This document shows positions 32,816-47,800 of a stretch of 64,000 bases of DNA, one piece after another. The notes under the pieces were generated by a model, which had not been told where the DNA came from, did no database searches, and worked only from the letters and a program-made list of their open reading frames with translations. Origin of the DNA: Alkaliflexus imshenetskii DSM 15055. GTDB lineage: Bacteria > Bacteroidota > Bacteroidia > Bacteroidales > Marinilabiliaceae. The stretch spans positions 1,348,405-1,412,404 of the forward strand of contig NZ_KI912105.1 in NCBI RefSeq assembly GCF_000517065.1, in the 5' to 3' direction. The translations under genes were made by a program, and so were the position numbers. Each line of letters opens with the position of its first letter. Position 1 is the first letter of the stretch.

Positions 32816-35800
32816 GCAATTATAGCTCCTTGCACAACCAGTGTATCTACGCAGGTGTATCTGTTGGTAACAATAAGCGTTACATCAAAAACACCTTCAT
32901 CTAAATACTGATGAGATGGATTTCTGTCGATGGAGGTACGACCATCGCCAAAGTCCCAGAACCATGAGACGGCATCGGTAGAAAGATCGTAGAAACGAGC
33001 TTTATCTCCCGGCACATACACAAGCTGCGGGTTAACGGTAAAATCGGCAACTGGATGATCGTGTACAACGATGTTACGCGTAGAGACGCCATCGAGACCA
33101 TCGGGTCCCGGGGCTATCAACCGCACAGTGAAGATTCCCGGACGGGTAAAGGTGTGTATTGGATTGCGATCAGCCGATGTGTTGCCATCACCAAAATCCC
33201 ACAAATATTGGGTGCCACCAACAGAGTAGTTGGTAAATCGCACTCGCAATGGATAACATCCTTCATCGGTATCAACTATAAATCCGGCATCGGGAACAAC
33301 CCTATAATCGATGCTAACCAGATCATAAACTACGCAACCATTTACATCAATCTCCCAACGGAAGGTATTGATACCCTCACTAAGATTTCGCACCACAGTA
33401 TTGAAGAAGTCGGCATCATCGAAAACAGCAGGACTTGTACCTACCACACTCCATCGACCACCAAGTGCACCGCTGTTGTTGGCATTGAGTACAGCCCAAG
33501 GCTCATAAACAATCTGGTCTTCGCCAGCGTAGGCGTGCGTTTTATGACTCACAACAGCCACCTCATCAAAAGTATGACATTCTCCGTATGCCACTTCCCA
33601 ACGGTAGATATTTTCACCAAAACCCACATCACGCACAATGGTATTAAACACCCCAGGATTATCGAAGGTCCCTTTACCCTTAACCACGCGCCAAATACCA
33701 GTTCCGGTAATGGGGTCGTTGCCATTAAGACTGGTGTAATTTTCACATATCACCTGATCAGAACCAGCGTAGGCTTTATCGGGAATACGGTTGAACACCC
33801 GAACGATATCGGAGGTAACACATGTTCCGTTTGTAATGGCCCAACGGAAAACATTTTCGCCAAAACCAAGGTTTCGTACTGCCGATTTTGGATTGGTAAC
33901 ATCGTCGAACACGCCGTTTCCACTTACACGCTCCCACCTTCCGGTTCCAACAACAGGCGTATTGGCATCCAAAACGTGCCAATCTTTACAATCGTTGATA
34001 TCCGGTCCGGCATTGGCTGTGGTAGGTGTATTGTTATTGATTACAACCTCAGCAAACCTTGAACAGTTACCGGAAGAGACAGTCCAGCGAAGTCTGTTTT
34101 CTCCTTGATTCAGCAGATTGATTACAGCGCGCGGATTTGTGGGTTCGGAAATCAAACCGCCACCCTGAATGATACTCCACATGCCCTGACCGTAATCGGG
34201 AAGCGCTGCCTTCAGCTCAAAAGTATTGGAGCAAACCTCTTCGTAATTGGCGCCAGCATACGGCTCCGAAGGCCTATCGTTACGTATAAGAACCTGATCT
34301 TCGAGCGTACACAAGCCATTTACGGTTGTCCAAACAAACACATTGTCGCCCTGACCAAGCTGAGTAACCCTTGTATTGTGCTGGGTGTCGGACTCGAATA
34401 AGCCAGAACCAGTAACAACGCGCCAGCTACCAGTACCTACTGCAGGGTTGGTTGCATCCAGAATGGCTTCGTCAGAGCACAGTATTTGTGTGTTTCCGGC
34501 ATAAGCCTCGCTCGGAAGAGAGTTGGTAATTATGACATCTTTATGAGTTACGCAGCCTTTGTAATTGATGGTCCAGCGCAACGTATTATCGCCGCGGCGT
34601 AAATTGCGTACACGTGTTGTTGAGGATGAAGGATCGTCGAATAAAGCAGCTCCTTGTCCTCCGGGAACTGACCACGAGCCTACACCAGGCAACGGATTAT
34701 TACCTTCAAGAATAACCTCAGAGGCACATATCGTTTTTGGATATCCGGCATCCGCCTCAATCCTGTTAAACTCCACCACCACATCATCATAAGAGACACA
34801 ATCCTCGTTACGTATGGTCCAACGGAAAATATTGGTACCAAACCTGAGATTGTTCACTACGGCGGAAGGATCCGTTAATGGTGTCATGGTTGGATCGGTA
34901 GAGGCCGGGTTCAGCGCAAAGTCGCCACCACCATTACGGATAGTCCATTGTCCCTGACCAACTACAGGCACATTTGCCGCCAGAATTACGGATGGTTCAC
35001 ACAAAGCCTGATCGGGCCCGGCATGCGCCAATGTGGGGCTGTTGTTGGTAATAACAACTTGTGACACAGAAACACAACCTTTGTGATTAACTGTCCATGT
35101 AAGGATATTGTCACCCTGATCCAAATTGGTAACAGTTGTATATGGATCCGTAATATCGGCGAAGTTCGCAGAACCTGAACCGCCCAGAACACCCCATGTA
35201 CCTTCACCTGGCAATGGATTGGATGCCATAAGTTGTGTGGAGTTTGTACAGATAATCTCGTTTTCACCCGCATTGGCATCAATAAGGTTGTAATTAATTA
35301 CGACTTCGTCCACAGAACTACATTCACCACGGGTAACTGTCCACCTGAAGTGATTCGCACCTCTTGCCAACCCGGTTACATGTGAAGCAGGATCGTTGAT
35401 ATTTGCAATTTCACCTGCCCCAATTACACGTTCCCATCTTCCAGTACCATGTATTGGAGTAGAAGCTGCCAGTCGGACATTGTCCACACAGAGATTGCGA
35501 TCAATACCAGCAAAAGCATCGGATGGTTTGTTGTTGTGTACTACAAAAACATCTTCGGACACGCAATGCTCGGTAGCGATGCGATAGATAAGCTCATTGG
35601 GACCAGGAGCCAGATCGTAAACCCAGTTGCCTTCGAAACGAGCCTGACCAACCGAGCCAAGCGCCCATGAAGCCACGCCAAATGTTGGCGTATTGGGCTT
35701 AAGCTGGAATCTATCGGTACATATCGCTACTTCGGATCCTACGCCTGCATCTGCAGGTGTTGGCAAGCCATTGGTGATGGTCACAATATCACTTGAAACA

Positions 35801-38800
35801 CAAGCATTAGGCCCTGTTCCTTTTGTAATGGTATATCGGAAGCGATTGATTCCGTTTGCCAAATCGGTTACCATGGTTTGTGGCAAATCCGGATTAAAAG
35901 TACCGCCACCATCAATCAGTTCCCAGCGACCAACACCCATTCCCGGTGAGGGCGTATTGGCACGTAGTTCGGTGAAACTTTCACAGATGATATCGTCGTG
36001 ACCGGCATTGGCCTGGTCTGGTTTATTATTTGTAATTGTAACGTCATCAAAAGTGAAGCTGGTAGCGTATCTGATTGTCCATCGGAAAATGTTATCACCA
36101 GGTCTTAAGTTGGTAACACGTGTGCGACGATCGAATCGGTTTTCGAAACTTCCGCTACCATATACAACTGACCATTCGCCAATAGCCTCCTGTGGATCAT
36201 TGGCTTCCAGACGGGTAAAATTGTCACAAGTAACTTGATCTACCCCGGCATTTGCCTGTATTACCTCACCATTTGTGACAATAACTTCAACATAATCGAT
36301 ACAAGCACCATTTACAACCGTCCAACGGAAAGTATTTTCGCCGCGGCGAAGGTTGGTGACTCTTATCGATAAATTGGATAGTATTTCGATGGTAGCTCCG
36401 CCAGACATCAATTCCCAATAACCTGTAGCACTGCCAGATGGTTCTAAAGCCTCAAGTATGGTTTCAGAACCAACGGTACGATTACCACCAATTATTCCAA
36501 CGTTGCCGGGTGTGCTATTGTAAACGGTTACTTCGTCGAATGATACACATGGACTGCCGGATACGGAATTGTCGGTGATTGTCCACCGGAAAGTGTTAGA
36601 GCCATAATCGATACCCACAGTAACAATATTGTTCCCTATGTTGGCAGCCGGTATTGTTGCACCACCTGACACAACCTGCCAACGGCCAGTCATTCCAGCA
36701 GGCACAGGACTACCACTAAGCGTCACGATGCGATCACAGGTAACGAAATCTTTACCAGCATCAACCAAAACTTTTCGGTTAGTAACTTTAATGTCGGCAC
36801 TTGAGGTGCAAATACCCTTACTTATGGTCCAGCGGTAAATGTTATCGCCCATACCGACATTGTTCACCAGCGTGTTATGCTGATTCACATTACCGAAGTC
36901 ACCACTACCCGACACAATACTCCAGCGTCCGGTACCTTCTACAGGCAAATTGCCAGACAACTGCGTGGATTCACCACAGATGCGTAAATCAACGCCTACG
37001 GCAGCCTGTGTTGGCGCATTATTGGTAATTACTACAGATGATTCGCTTACACAACCATTTTTGGTTACTCGCCATACAAACAGATTGTCTCCTGGTCTTA
37101 GATTAGAGGCGGTTGCTTTTGGATTGGTGCCATTTGACAAAATAACACCCGCTGGGGCTATCCATTCGCCAAATATTCCAGGCCCTGAATGAATTGAACC
37201 ATCTAAGGTTACTTGATTTTCACAAATGGTGCGAGGCGCGCCGGCAAAAACTTCCAACCTGTTGTTGCGGATGATGATGCTGGTTGAAGAGCTACATTCA
37301 CCATTGGTGATTGTCCAAACAAACTCATTGACACCTTGACCGATGTTAGTGATTTGAGTTACCGCGCTGTTCTCATTTTGTATATGACCAATGCCCTGTG
37401 CTACTGTCCATCTGCCAGTAAACAAACCGGGAGAATTCCCCGTTAGTATAATTTGATTATCGCCACAAGGTAAATCTAATAAAGCCGGAGAAACTTGACC
37501 ATTAATGGTAGCTTGTGGTACCTGATTGTTCATCACGATAACCTCGGCAGAACTATTACAATTGTTTTGATTGAGGGTCCATAACAGACGGTTTTCGCCC
37601 GGTGCAAGATTGCGAACTGTGGTGACAGCATTGCTGTAGCTATCAAACTGCGCAAGTGAGCCAACAGGTGATACCACACTCCATGAGCCGGTAACTCCGG
37701 AAGCAGGAGGCGTACCTCTGACAACCGAAATGCCATTGCAAACAGATGTGTGATCGGAAGTGGCGTAAACAGCGAGCTGATTGTTGCGCACTACCACATC
37801 GTCCGAAGCGGTACAACCATATAGGTCAGATGTTACGGTCCATCGGAGTACCACATCTCCCCTACTAATGCTGGTGACATTAGCTGTTGGGGATATACGC
37901 TCGGTATCGCTGATTAGAGCAGAGCCTGAAACCACACTCCAGGAGCCAGTGGCTCCGGCAGGCAGTGTTGCACTCATAGTGGTGGCATCCGCGCATAAAT
38001 CCAATTGGTCCGTTCCAGCATTGGCGATTGGGTTGGGACGCACCTGAATGGTATGATGCAATGGTGTAGCAGCGTTACCGCAGCCATTTCTGGGAGTAAC
38101 AGTTATCACTCCGGTAAAGCTCACCAAATTTGCTGGTACATTTAAAAGAATATGACGACTGCCGTTTCCATCAACCACCCAACCATCTGGTACTGTCCAG
38201 ATATATTCATCGGCATAAGGTACAGCATCCACATAGAACGGAATGCGCTCGGCCCCTTGACAAAGATTGGGACTTCCTTGTATGGTTAACCCATTTGTAT
38301 CCGGCAATGGTAACATCGTAATATCGATGTACTGCATTGGTCCATCGCCACAGTCGTTAACACCGTAAACATACAAACGACCATTAGAAGCATCACTTGC
38401 AAACGGAATGGTTATGGTATTGGTACTGACAACCTGACTACCATCAGGTAAAATCCATACATAGTGGCTCACGTTATCAAGTGCAGGGATAGTATATATA
38501 TTCGTACTGCCTTGGCATGGCTCAATGTTACCAACAATAGCTCCCGGTAGCAAAGGTTTATTTCTAACAAGTATGTCTGTTGGAAGCCCGATAACTGTAC
38601 CAGAACAACCATTGCTGACAATTGACAGGATGGTGTACCGCACGGAATTAGAAGGATTTACATCAATCTCGTACTCGCGATTGGTATTAAGCATGGAAGA
38701 AGCAACAGAAATCGTTCGTTGCGTCACAGCTCCTGTTGGTAGTCCGTTTTGCAGGCGTACCTCGCTATAAGTTACCTGCCATGGCCCTAAGGAAGTCGCA

Positions 38801-41800
38801 TCAAAACCAAAACGTAAAGTAAATGGATCACCCAGACAAATTTCATTGAATCCATCAGTTCCAACAAATCCAACGGAGGTAGACTCTTCAACAATCACGG
38901 GTGCACTACCGGAAACAGTACCGGTACAGTTGCGATCCTGAACAGAGACAAGATTATAGGTTGAGCTAACTGATGGCTGAACAAACAATGAATGCGGTGA
39001 ACTCATGATGTTGTTCTCCACAAACACATTGCCGTTACCATCGTTGTATTCGATACGCCAAGGTGCAACACCTGTCAATACCACATCAAGACGCACAGTT
39101 TCGCCTGCACATATTCGGGCGTTGCCGGAAATTGATGCTGTGGGCAATGAATTCATCTGAACAATAGCCTCGCCGGTGCCAGTGCCTTTGGAGCACGATC
39201 CCGACATCACACTTACAATGCTGTAAGTAGTAACCGGGTTAACCGGTAAAGTTGCCACGTCATAAACATGTGTAGCGCTGGTAACATTGAATGAATTCCC
39301 GTTGTTAAGCGTGATGGTTAAAGGAGCAGGGAAAGTCCAACCGCTGGTAGAGATTACCAATCGCGGTCTTTCACCCTGACAAATCTCTTCACTTCCGGGC
39401 TCAACGCTGATATTTACAATAGCCTCGGGCTGCATCACAATAAGTCCTTCCTGAATGGCAGAGCAGTCGGAGCCTAACTGAAACTGTCCGTTGCCATAAC
39501 CTTCGGCATAAGTAATACTTCCGGCAGGCACACGTTTTACATTGCTGTCATCAATCACCCGTACCGAATAAACGCCCTTGGGCAAATTGTTGAACAGATA
39601 ATCCGTATTGGCTTTTACGAGTACAGTCTGCGAAGTGCCCGACGGGCCACCGCTTAGTAACAATTGGTAATCACCACTACTGTTAGGCACACCACCGCTT
39701 ACACGTGCAGTGATAACACCGGTAGCCGCGCCACGACATTCAACTTGCTGCGTCACATTAGCCGTCACCAAAAGTGGTGCTGACGGTGCAATTATGCGTA
39801 CCGGAGCGGTTAACACATTTCCAAATGCGTCTCTTACCTCAACAGTATAATCACCAGCAGGTAGAGATGAGAAATTGTGGCTGTTGGCATTTGTGACCTC
39901 TCCTACTATACCGACACCACTATAAAGACGGATGTACTGGTATGGCAACTCGCCACCTGTAACTGTCACAAATATTCTTCCGTTGTTTTCACCAAAACAT
40001 GGGCCTACATGCTCTTTCTGTATTGAAAGACCAAGCACCTGTCCGGGTTCATATACATAGGCAGTTGTCTCGGCCGTACAATCGTTCGTATCTTCAACCT
40101 CAATACGGTAATTGCCGCCTGCAAGACCTGAAGCAAAAGTGAGATTGTTTAAAGAGGGTATTAAAGTACCGGCCTCATTATACCATAAAATAACATAAGA
40201 ACCAGTACCTCCGGATACATTCACCTGAATGGTGCCATTGTTGGCACCTGTGGCGGTGACCGGAGTCACCTCAATAACATCGATGGTGATTGAAGTAGCC
40301 GGTTCAGGAACCGTTATAGGCCCAAAATTTGACACTACGCAATTCCAAGCATCCGTAACGGTAACAAAATAGTTGCCTCCTGCAAGTCCAGCCTGATTTT
40401 GATTGGTGGAGGCTGTTAGGTTCCCCGGCCCAGTCCACAAAAAGTTGTATGGAGCAGTGCCGCCAGAAACAGAAATATCAATGGCTCCATTCCTGTCATT
40501 ACGGCAAAGGTTTGGTGTAATGTCAACAACCGAAATCTGTATAGGATTCGCAGGTTGCTCAACGGTATAAACACCTGTCATGGTACAACCGAACACCTGG
40601 TCGGTTACCGTTACAGTATAATCCCCTGCGGGGATATTGGTAATGTTTCTGGTGGATGCACTAAATGCACCTTTTGTCCACTGATAAGTATAATTACCGG
40701 ACCCGTTTTGAACAGTTAAATAAATCGCACCTGTGGATTCTCCGAAACACTCTACATTGTCAATAGCCGCCTGAAGTTGTATGTTATGCAACAATGGAAC
40801 CGCAACGTTTAAATCAACATGACACGCTCCACCGGTTCTGCTATCAAGAACTCTCACATTGTAGTTGCCTGCCGGCAGCTCAGCCTGATTGCGATCTGAG
40901 GTAACGATACCCGGAGCCGCAGCCCAGACAAAACTATATGGCTGCGTACCACCCGAAACATCCAATGTGATGACGCCATTATTGGATCCGAGACACGTTT
41001 CAGGCAGCACCGATGCTGTAACCGTCAGTGGCTTAGTTAATTCAACTATACGGCTGGTATTACAACGTTGAGATGTTCCCATATCCACCATGGTGATGGT
41101 GTAGGTACCACCAGGCAGGTTGGTTTTTAGCAGACTTGTGCCAGCCGAAGCACCAGGACCATCCCAAATGAACTCATAAGGACCAACGCCTCCTCCATGA
41201 GAGATGATTTCAATCCGGTTCTGATTACTACAATTGGTATTGTCTACAGCCAGTGTAAGTGTTAAAGGATCAGGTTGATTTACAGTAAATGAAACCGGAG
41301 CCGATACACAACCTTTGGCATCGATAACCACCACCGTATAGGTGCCAGCTGTGAGGCCTGATTGGTTTCTGGAAGTTATGTCGAGGCCTGAGCCATTACC
41401 TGTGGTCCAAACAAAGGAGTATGGCGCTGTACCACCAGTGACTGAATGTAGGTTAATTCGACCGGCAGCGTCGCCGGCACACTCATTGTGTGTGATGTTT
41501 CCAACCACGGCAATCGCTGAAGGCTGAATAACATCAACAGTTTCTGTGACAGTATAGACTCCGCCTGCAGAACAAACCTGAGATGGATCTGTAACAACCA
41601 CAGTATATCTACCAGCAGCAAGGTTGCCAATATCCTTGGTTGTGCGAGAGAAAGCAGGTTCACCATCACGACTCCATAAATAAGTCAGAGAACTACTGCC
41701 GCCCGATACATTTAGAATGATATTTCCGGTGTTGCCACCATTGCAAACCACATGCCCCACTTCGGTGCTCAAGGTAATTGCTCCGTTTATATTGATGCTT

Positions 41801-44800
41801 TCAATGGTGGAACAACCACGAGCATCCGTTACTTTGAGTGTATAAACACCACCTGTAGTAATGCCAGAGATGGTTCGTCCATCGGTGCTGCGCGTATATG
41901 TTCCGGGACCTGACCAGGCAAAGGACGAAGATACAAACGGGCCAGTGCCTCCTGTCAGATTCTCAACAGAGATGGAACGTCTGTCAGTAGCGCAATCCAA
42001 AGAAGAATCTAGCGTAAACGAAACCAATGAAGCCGGTTGGGTAACCGTGAATATTCCCGTTACGGAACATCCTGACCCATCTACCACCTCAACAGAATAG
42101 TCACCGGCAGCCAGACCCGTTAATTCATTAGAACCTGCAACAGATGAACCATTCCAGAAATATTGTACACCAGGAGCCGCATTGGCCACACCGGTAATGC
42201 GAATGGCTCCATCACTACCTCCAAAACAACTAACCGGAACCAGCGCATACTCAAGCGTTAATGTCTTGGTATTTCCAACCTCGTACATACGGGTCAATAC
42301 ACAACGTGATGGTTCTGAAACATCAGAAATCACAACGGTGTAAGTACCTGCAGATATATTGCTCAAATCCTGAGTAGACACATTAAAAGTTGCATCACCT
42401 GTCTTACTCCATGAATAGCTGTAGTTGCCTGACCCGCCGGTTACTGTCAACTCAATAGAACCATTAAATGCTCCCTGGCATGAAGCGTTGATAATCGAAT
42501 TGGTCACATTTATTCGAGTCAGCTCAAAGTCACGAACCACTGCAGCGCAGTTAGCTGAAACGGGTGCATTTAGATCTGTCACCGTCATCCGATATTGGCC
42601 GGCTGGAAGTGACATATCATCTAAATTAACAAGCTCAGACACGACGCCTTCAACAGTTTTTGTTCTAACAGCAGATGTGACAAGATTAACAACGTGAATA
42701 TGACGCCTGTATAATCCGCCTGAAGAAGGTACACCGCCACTTAAGGTAAATGAGACATTGAATTGCTCGGACTCAGATGCTGCATCCAAACAAGTTACGC
42801 CTTTATTGAAAACGCTCATTAACAATGCAGAAGCGGGCTCTCCCAGCGTTACATTGCGAACCTCCTGGCAACCGCCACCATTGCGGTCGGTAACTACAAT
42901 TGCATAAGGACCCGCAAAAAGTTGATTAAATACAAAGCTGGGGCCGTTGCCATACAGTGTTTGAACCCCATTATTCACAACATAAGGTGCAACGCCACCG
43001 TGAACCGTCACTTCAATACGGCCACTGTTGTCACCGGGACAGGTATTTACCTCAAAGGGCGAAGCTGTAACTACCAATTGGGAAGGCTCACCCACAACAA
43101 ATACTTCAGACTCTGACTGACACGAAGCACCAGCCAGTTCTGTCACTTCTACTTTGTATCGTCCGGCCGGTATATCGCGAAGCAGATTGGACTCCTCTCC
43201 CGGTATCACAACCCACATGCCGCCATCATCCCTTAGCCATCGGTATTCAAAAGGAATGCCGCTGCCCATGCCGCCTGAAATAGCCACCTGAATGCGGCCA
43301 TCGGAACTTCCGGCACATAGGGCATCGTTCACGACGCCTGTTATAACAATTGGTGCAGGTTGCGTGATTTCAAAAGTGCGAACCAGATAACATCCGGCAC
43401 CATCGGTCACATTGATGGTGTAAAGTCCGGCATCTAAGCCGGTCAAAGCCATATCTACTCCGGCAACTACAGAGCCTGTTATTGCCATTCCATTATCGGG
43501 TAACACCACATACTCAAAAGCTCCTCCTGTGCCACCTTCGGCTCGGAAGGTAATTGTACCATCCTGTTCTCCGTTACAGGTTACATTGCTTTTATTAAAG
43601 AGGAATAGCTCGATGGGAACCGGGTTACTCAATTCGATATCCCTTTGATTAAACACCACACCATTGGCATCGGTCACAAATGCTTCGTAGAAGCCCGGAC
43701 TAAGATTGCTATAAGTGGCATAGGCACCTGAAATGGTAAGTGCAGGAATTGGTGTATTTGGATATCGGAACAACTCAAAAGTATAAGGTGGTAATCCACC
43801 TGCGGCCTCCAATTCAATGATGCCATTTTCGGCGCCGGAACAAGGTGCCGGTTGCGTTACAACGTAATTTAGAGAAAGTGCGTTATCAGGCTGACTAACA
43901 GTTACCTCCCTATCTCGTATACAGTTATTGCTATCGGTAATAACAACCCGGTATATTCCGGCTGTTAAATTATAGACAGAGGTTACATTGGTTGCAATGA
44001 TTGTAGTACCATCTGTACCATACCAAGTGATACCATATCCCGGAGTACCCCCTGTCACACTAATTGTGATACTGCCATCAGTTCCACCATTTGATGTAAC
44101 CGGCTGATTACTTACTACGGTAATGGCGGGAGCAGATACAGGTTCTGTAACAGTGTACACATCAGACCAAATGAAACATCCATTATCGTCGGTTACTCTA
44201 ACCAGATACTCACCGGCGTAAAAGCCAGAAGCAGGATTAACAGAACCAATTGTTAGCGGAATATTTCCTGTTGAAGTTTTTCGATACCATTGATAAGAAT
44301 ATGGCGCAGTGCCTCCGGAAGGACTAATTTGTATTGCTCCATTATTACCCTCAAAACAATCAACAGAAGTTATTGATGTGAGACTCAGACTCAATGCGAC
44401 AGGCTGAGTAATCTCAACATTTCTGATGTTGGGCTTGGCGCAGAAATCAGGAGTTGCTCTGTCACGATCGCGCATCGACACCTGATAACCACCGGCTACC
44501 AGATTGGTGAATATTGGCGAAACCTGCCAGTTGATGCCATTTATGCTGTATTCAAAATTACCTGCCCGGCTTGGCACAACAGTAAAACTACCATTGGCGC
44601 TGCCTTGACAAGATACATTTGCAACATTTATGATGTCATCAATTGTAAAATCGACAGGCTGGGTTATTTCAATATCTTCTTCAGAAACCTGACAACCATT
44701 GCTATCCGTAACAACAACCCGGTAGGTGCCTATGGTCTGATTACTCAGGGTTTGACTGTTGATTAATGGCACATAGCTGGTACCATCAAACTTTTCCCAC

Positions 44801-47800
44801 AGATAATTGTAAGGTGCCACACCACCAATTACGTTGGCAGTGATGCTGCCATTTGAACCACCATAACATGTAACATGTGATGCACTGGTGGTAAGCAATA
44901 GTGTATTTTGATAACCGATGATATATTCGTGCTCAATATAACACCCTTCATTGCTATCGGTAACACGCACATTGTATGTACCGGGTCGCAAACTGATTAT
45001 GCTGGCTGTAGTAGCAGTAAAGCCATCAGGGCCATACCAATCAAACGCAAAGTTCCCTGATCCTCCTGTGACATTTAGCGTGATGCTGCCATTATCCTGC
45101 CCAATACATTGTGGTTCTTGAATATCGGCCTGAATCCTTACGTTGCGTATCTCAAAAACACGCTCGAATTTACAGGCCGAACTGTTGGTTGAGTTGGCAT
45201 CAAAAATATGAATGGTATAAGAACCTTCGATAAGAGAAACCGGCAAAGGCGCATTTACTGCGCTGGCCAACAATCCGTTATAATAAACCTGATTGTTCTC
45301 ATTTCGAACCAGAAGCGCGCGATATGAGTTGGTAGCACCAACCACAACACCTCCTGTTACCTCGAATGATACATAGCCACTGGTTAAATCGTCACATTCA
45401 ATACCATATTCAAAATTGGAAACCACTAAAGGTTGAGGCTCGTTAATTGTTTCAGTATGGGTGTCAGAACAACCGTTGTCGTCGGTAATCTCAAAAAGAT
45501 AATTGCCAGCTGACAGACCGGAAACCGTAAAAGCACCTATTCCATTCCATGATTCGGTAACTGTACCGTATCGCAATACAAAAGGCGCTACGCCGCCATT
45601 AACGCCGAGATGTACAAGACCATTTGCATCGCCATTACAAGTGTTAATGTGCTGAACAGCTCCAATACGATATAACTGAACCTCGTCTGGCTGTGCAATA
45701 ATTATCGGCAAAGAAACACCTGAGCATCCACCGGCTATGGCTTCTGTGGCACGCACCCGGTAAACGCCAGCCGGGAGCGTATTTATTACAGGTTGATTCA
45801 CGGTTCCTGCGTAAGGATCCCAACTAGAGTCTTCATTGACAGGACCTGAATTGTATCGCTCCCAGGCATAGTTGAAGACGGTACCACCCGGGCGGCCTGA
45901 TGCCGACACTTGTATTGAGCCATTACCCGCATTGTAGCAAGTCAGATTGGTTTTGGCCACTAAAGTTACTTTAATCTCCTCAGGCTCTTCAATTTGAATA
46001 CTGGATGTAAACAAGCATCCATTGCCATCAACAACAGAAACATTATAGATGCCTCTGTTGAGGTCATTAAGCACTCTTACATTTGGATTACTATACGTAT
46101 TATCAATGGAAATTCCCGGACCTGACCAAATGGTTCGATAACCATCTACTATTGCCACATCTCTTGTCGTAACTATTTCGAAATCAATAGAACCATCACC
46201 TTCGCCGAAACAACTCACATCATTGGCGGATAAAAGTAGTGACAACGAAGCCGGTTCAGTAATTGTCACATTTCGGGTTACCAAATCACCTTCGTTATCG
46301 GTAATGGTAACCAAATAATTACCAGCATAGAGATTGCCAATGGTATAATTGCCATTCACCGTAGTGATAGTTTGGTCAATGGGTGCGCCATCAGGCATCA
46401 CGCCCTGCCACCTTATGCTATAAGGCGCTGTGCCGGAAGTGATGGTCACAAATATTGAACCGGATGCATCACCGGTGCAAACTACGGGTGACGTGGTGGT
46501 TGACACAACCAAATCGCCAGGTTGGGTGATTGTGACAATTATCTCAGTATAGCAATTGTTTGTAGCAATTATTCTTACCCGATAGGTGCCTGCGGCATAT
46601 CCATTAAATGCTGTAGCATTACCATTTTGCGTAGTTATAAGTACACTTGTTGTATGATTGTACAGCTCGAAAGCATAAGGACCTGATGCGCCTGATACAC
46701 TGTTTATTAAAATTCTTCCATCTGAGCCTCCGGCCAAACTAACATTAAACACGTCATAATCTACTGTCCATGCATCAGGTTGAGGCACCACAAAATCATA
46801 AACAGATACACAACTCTGATTGTCAGTCACCTGAACACGATACTCTCCACCGGTAAGTGTTAAAAAGGTATGTGTGTCAAAAGGAGCTATTGTTTTTGTC
46901 GCTGCTGCGGACAAAGTCCAAACTCCATAATTATTTCTTTTGTATAAAACATAATTAACCGTCCCTGACAACTCTCCGCCGGTAACCGTAACCAAAGCAC
47001 TGCCATTATTTTCGCCATGACAAGTCACTGGCGTTACTGCTACACCAACAGATAAGGCATTCAGTTCATTGATAGTTACTTGAGTGGCATCAAAAACCGT
47101 ACAACCAGAGCTATTGCGTACGGAGACATTATAGGTTCCGGCATTTAAACCTGAAAACTGGTTGCTTGCCTGCCAGGTTACACCTGCATCAATACTATAC
47201 TCATAAACACCTACAGGTGTTACAGATACCAGAAAGCTACCATCTGCCGCTCCATTACAACTTACGTGATTAACTGTGGCCACCGGAATAGTTGCCGTAA
47301 TTGCTGATGCAGGTTGAGATAGGGTAACGTTTTCACTATCCACATAACAACCATTGGCATCGGTAACCCTTACCCGATAGGTACCTGCAATTAGGCCTTC
47401 AGGTTGTTGAGCAGTACTGGTCCAGATTGGATCGCCAACACGTTGCCAGGAATATAGATATGGTGCAGAACCTCCAAATGGGGTAACCCTAATTATTCCA
47501 TCATTCCCTCCATGACACGCTATTTGCTGAACAATATTAACCGGTGCCAGAATTGGGTTGGCAGGCTGAGTAATTTCCACAGGAGGCAAACCACTAAAAA
47601 TACAACCATTGTTATCACGCACACTGATATTATAAATACCTGCGGCTAAATTACTAAACAATGGAGAAGCCACCCACGCAGCACCATTTATAGAATATTG
47701 ATAAGGACCCACTCCGCCTTGAGCCAAAACTTCAATTCTTCCAATGCTGTTACCGTGACACAAATTCATCTGGGTATCAACCACATTCAGAGACAGAGCT

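Noticed and set aside
33055-34062. A 335-codon open frame on the plus strand, with several shorter ones, opposite the giant gene
   Set aside because: They lie antisense to a repetitive coding gene, show no family resemblance, and arise where the opposite strand avoids stop codons because of the repeat composition.
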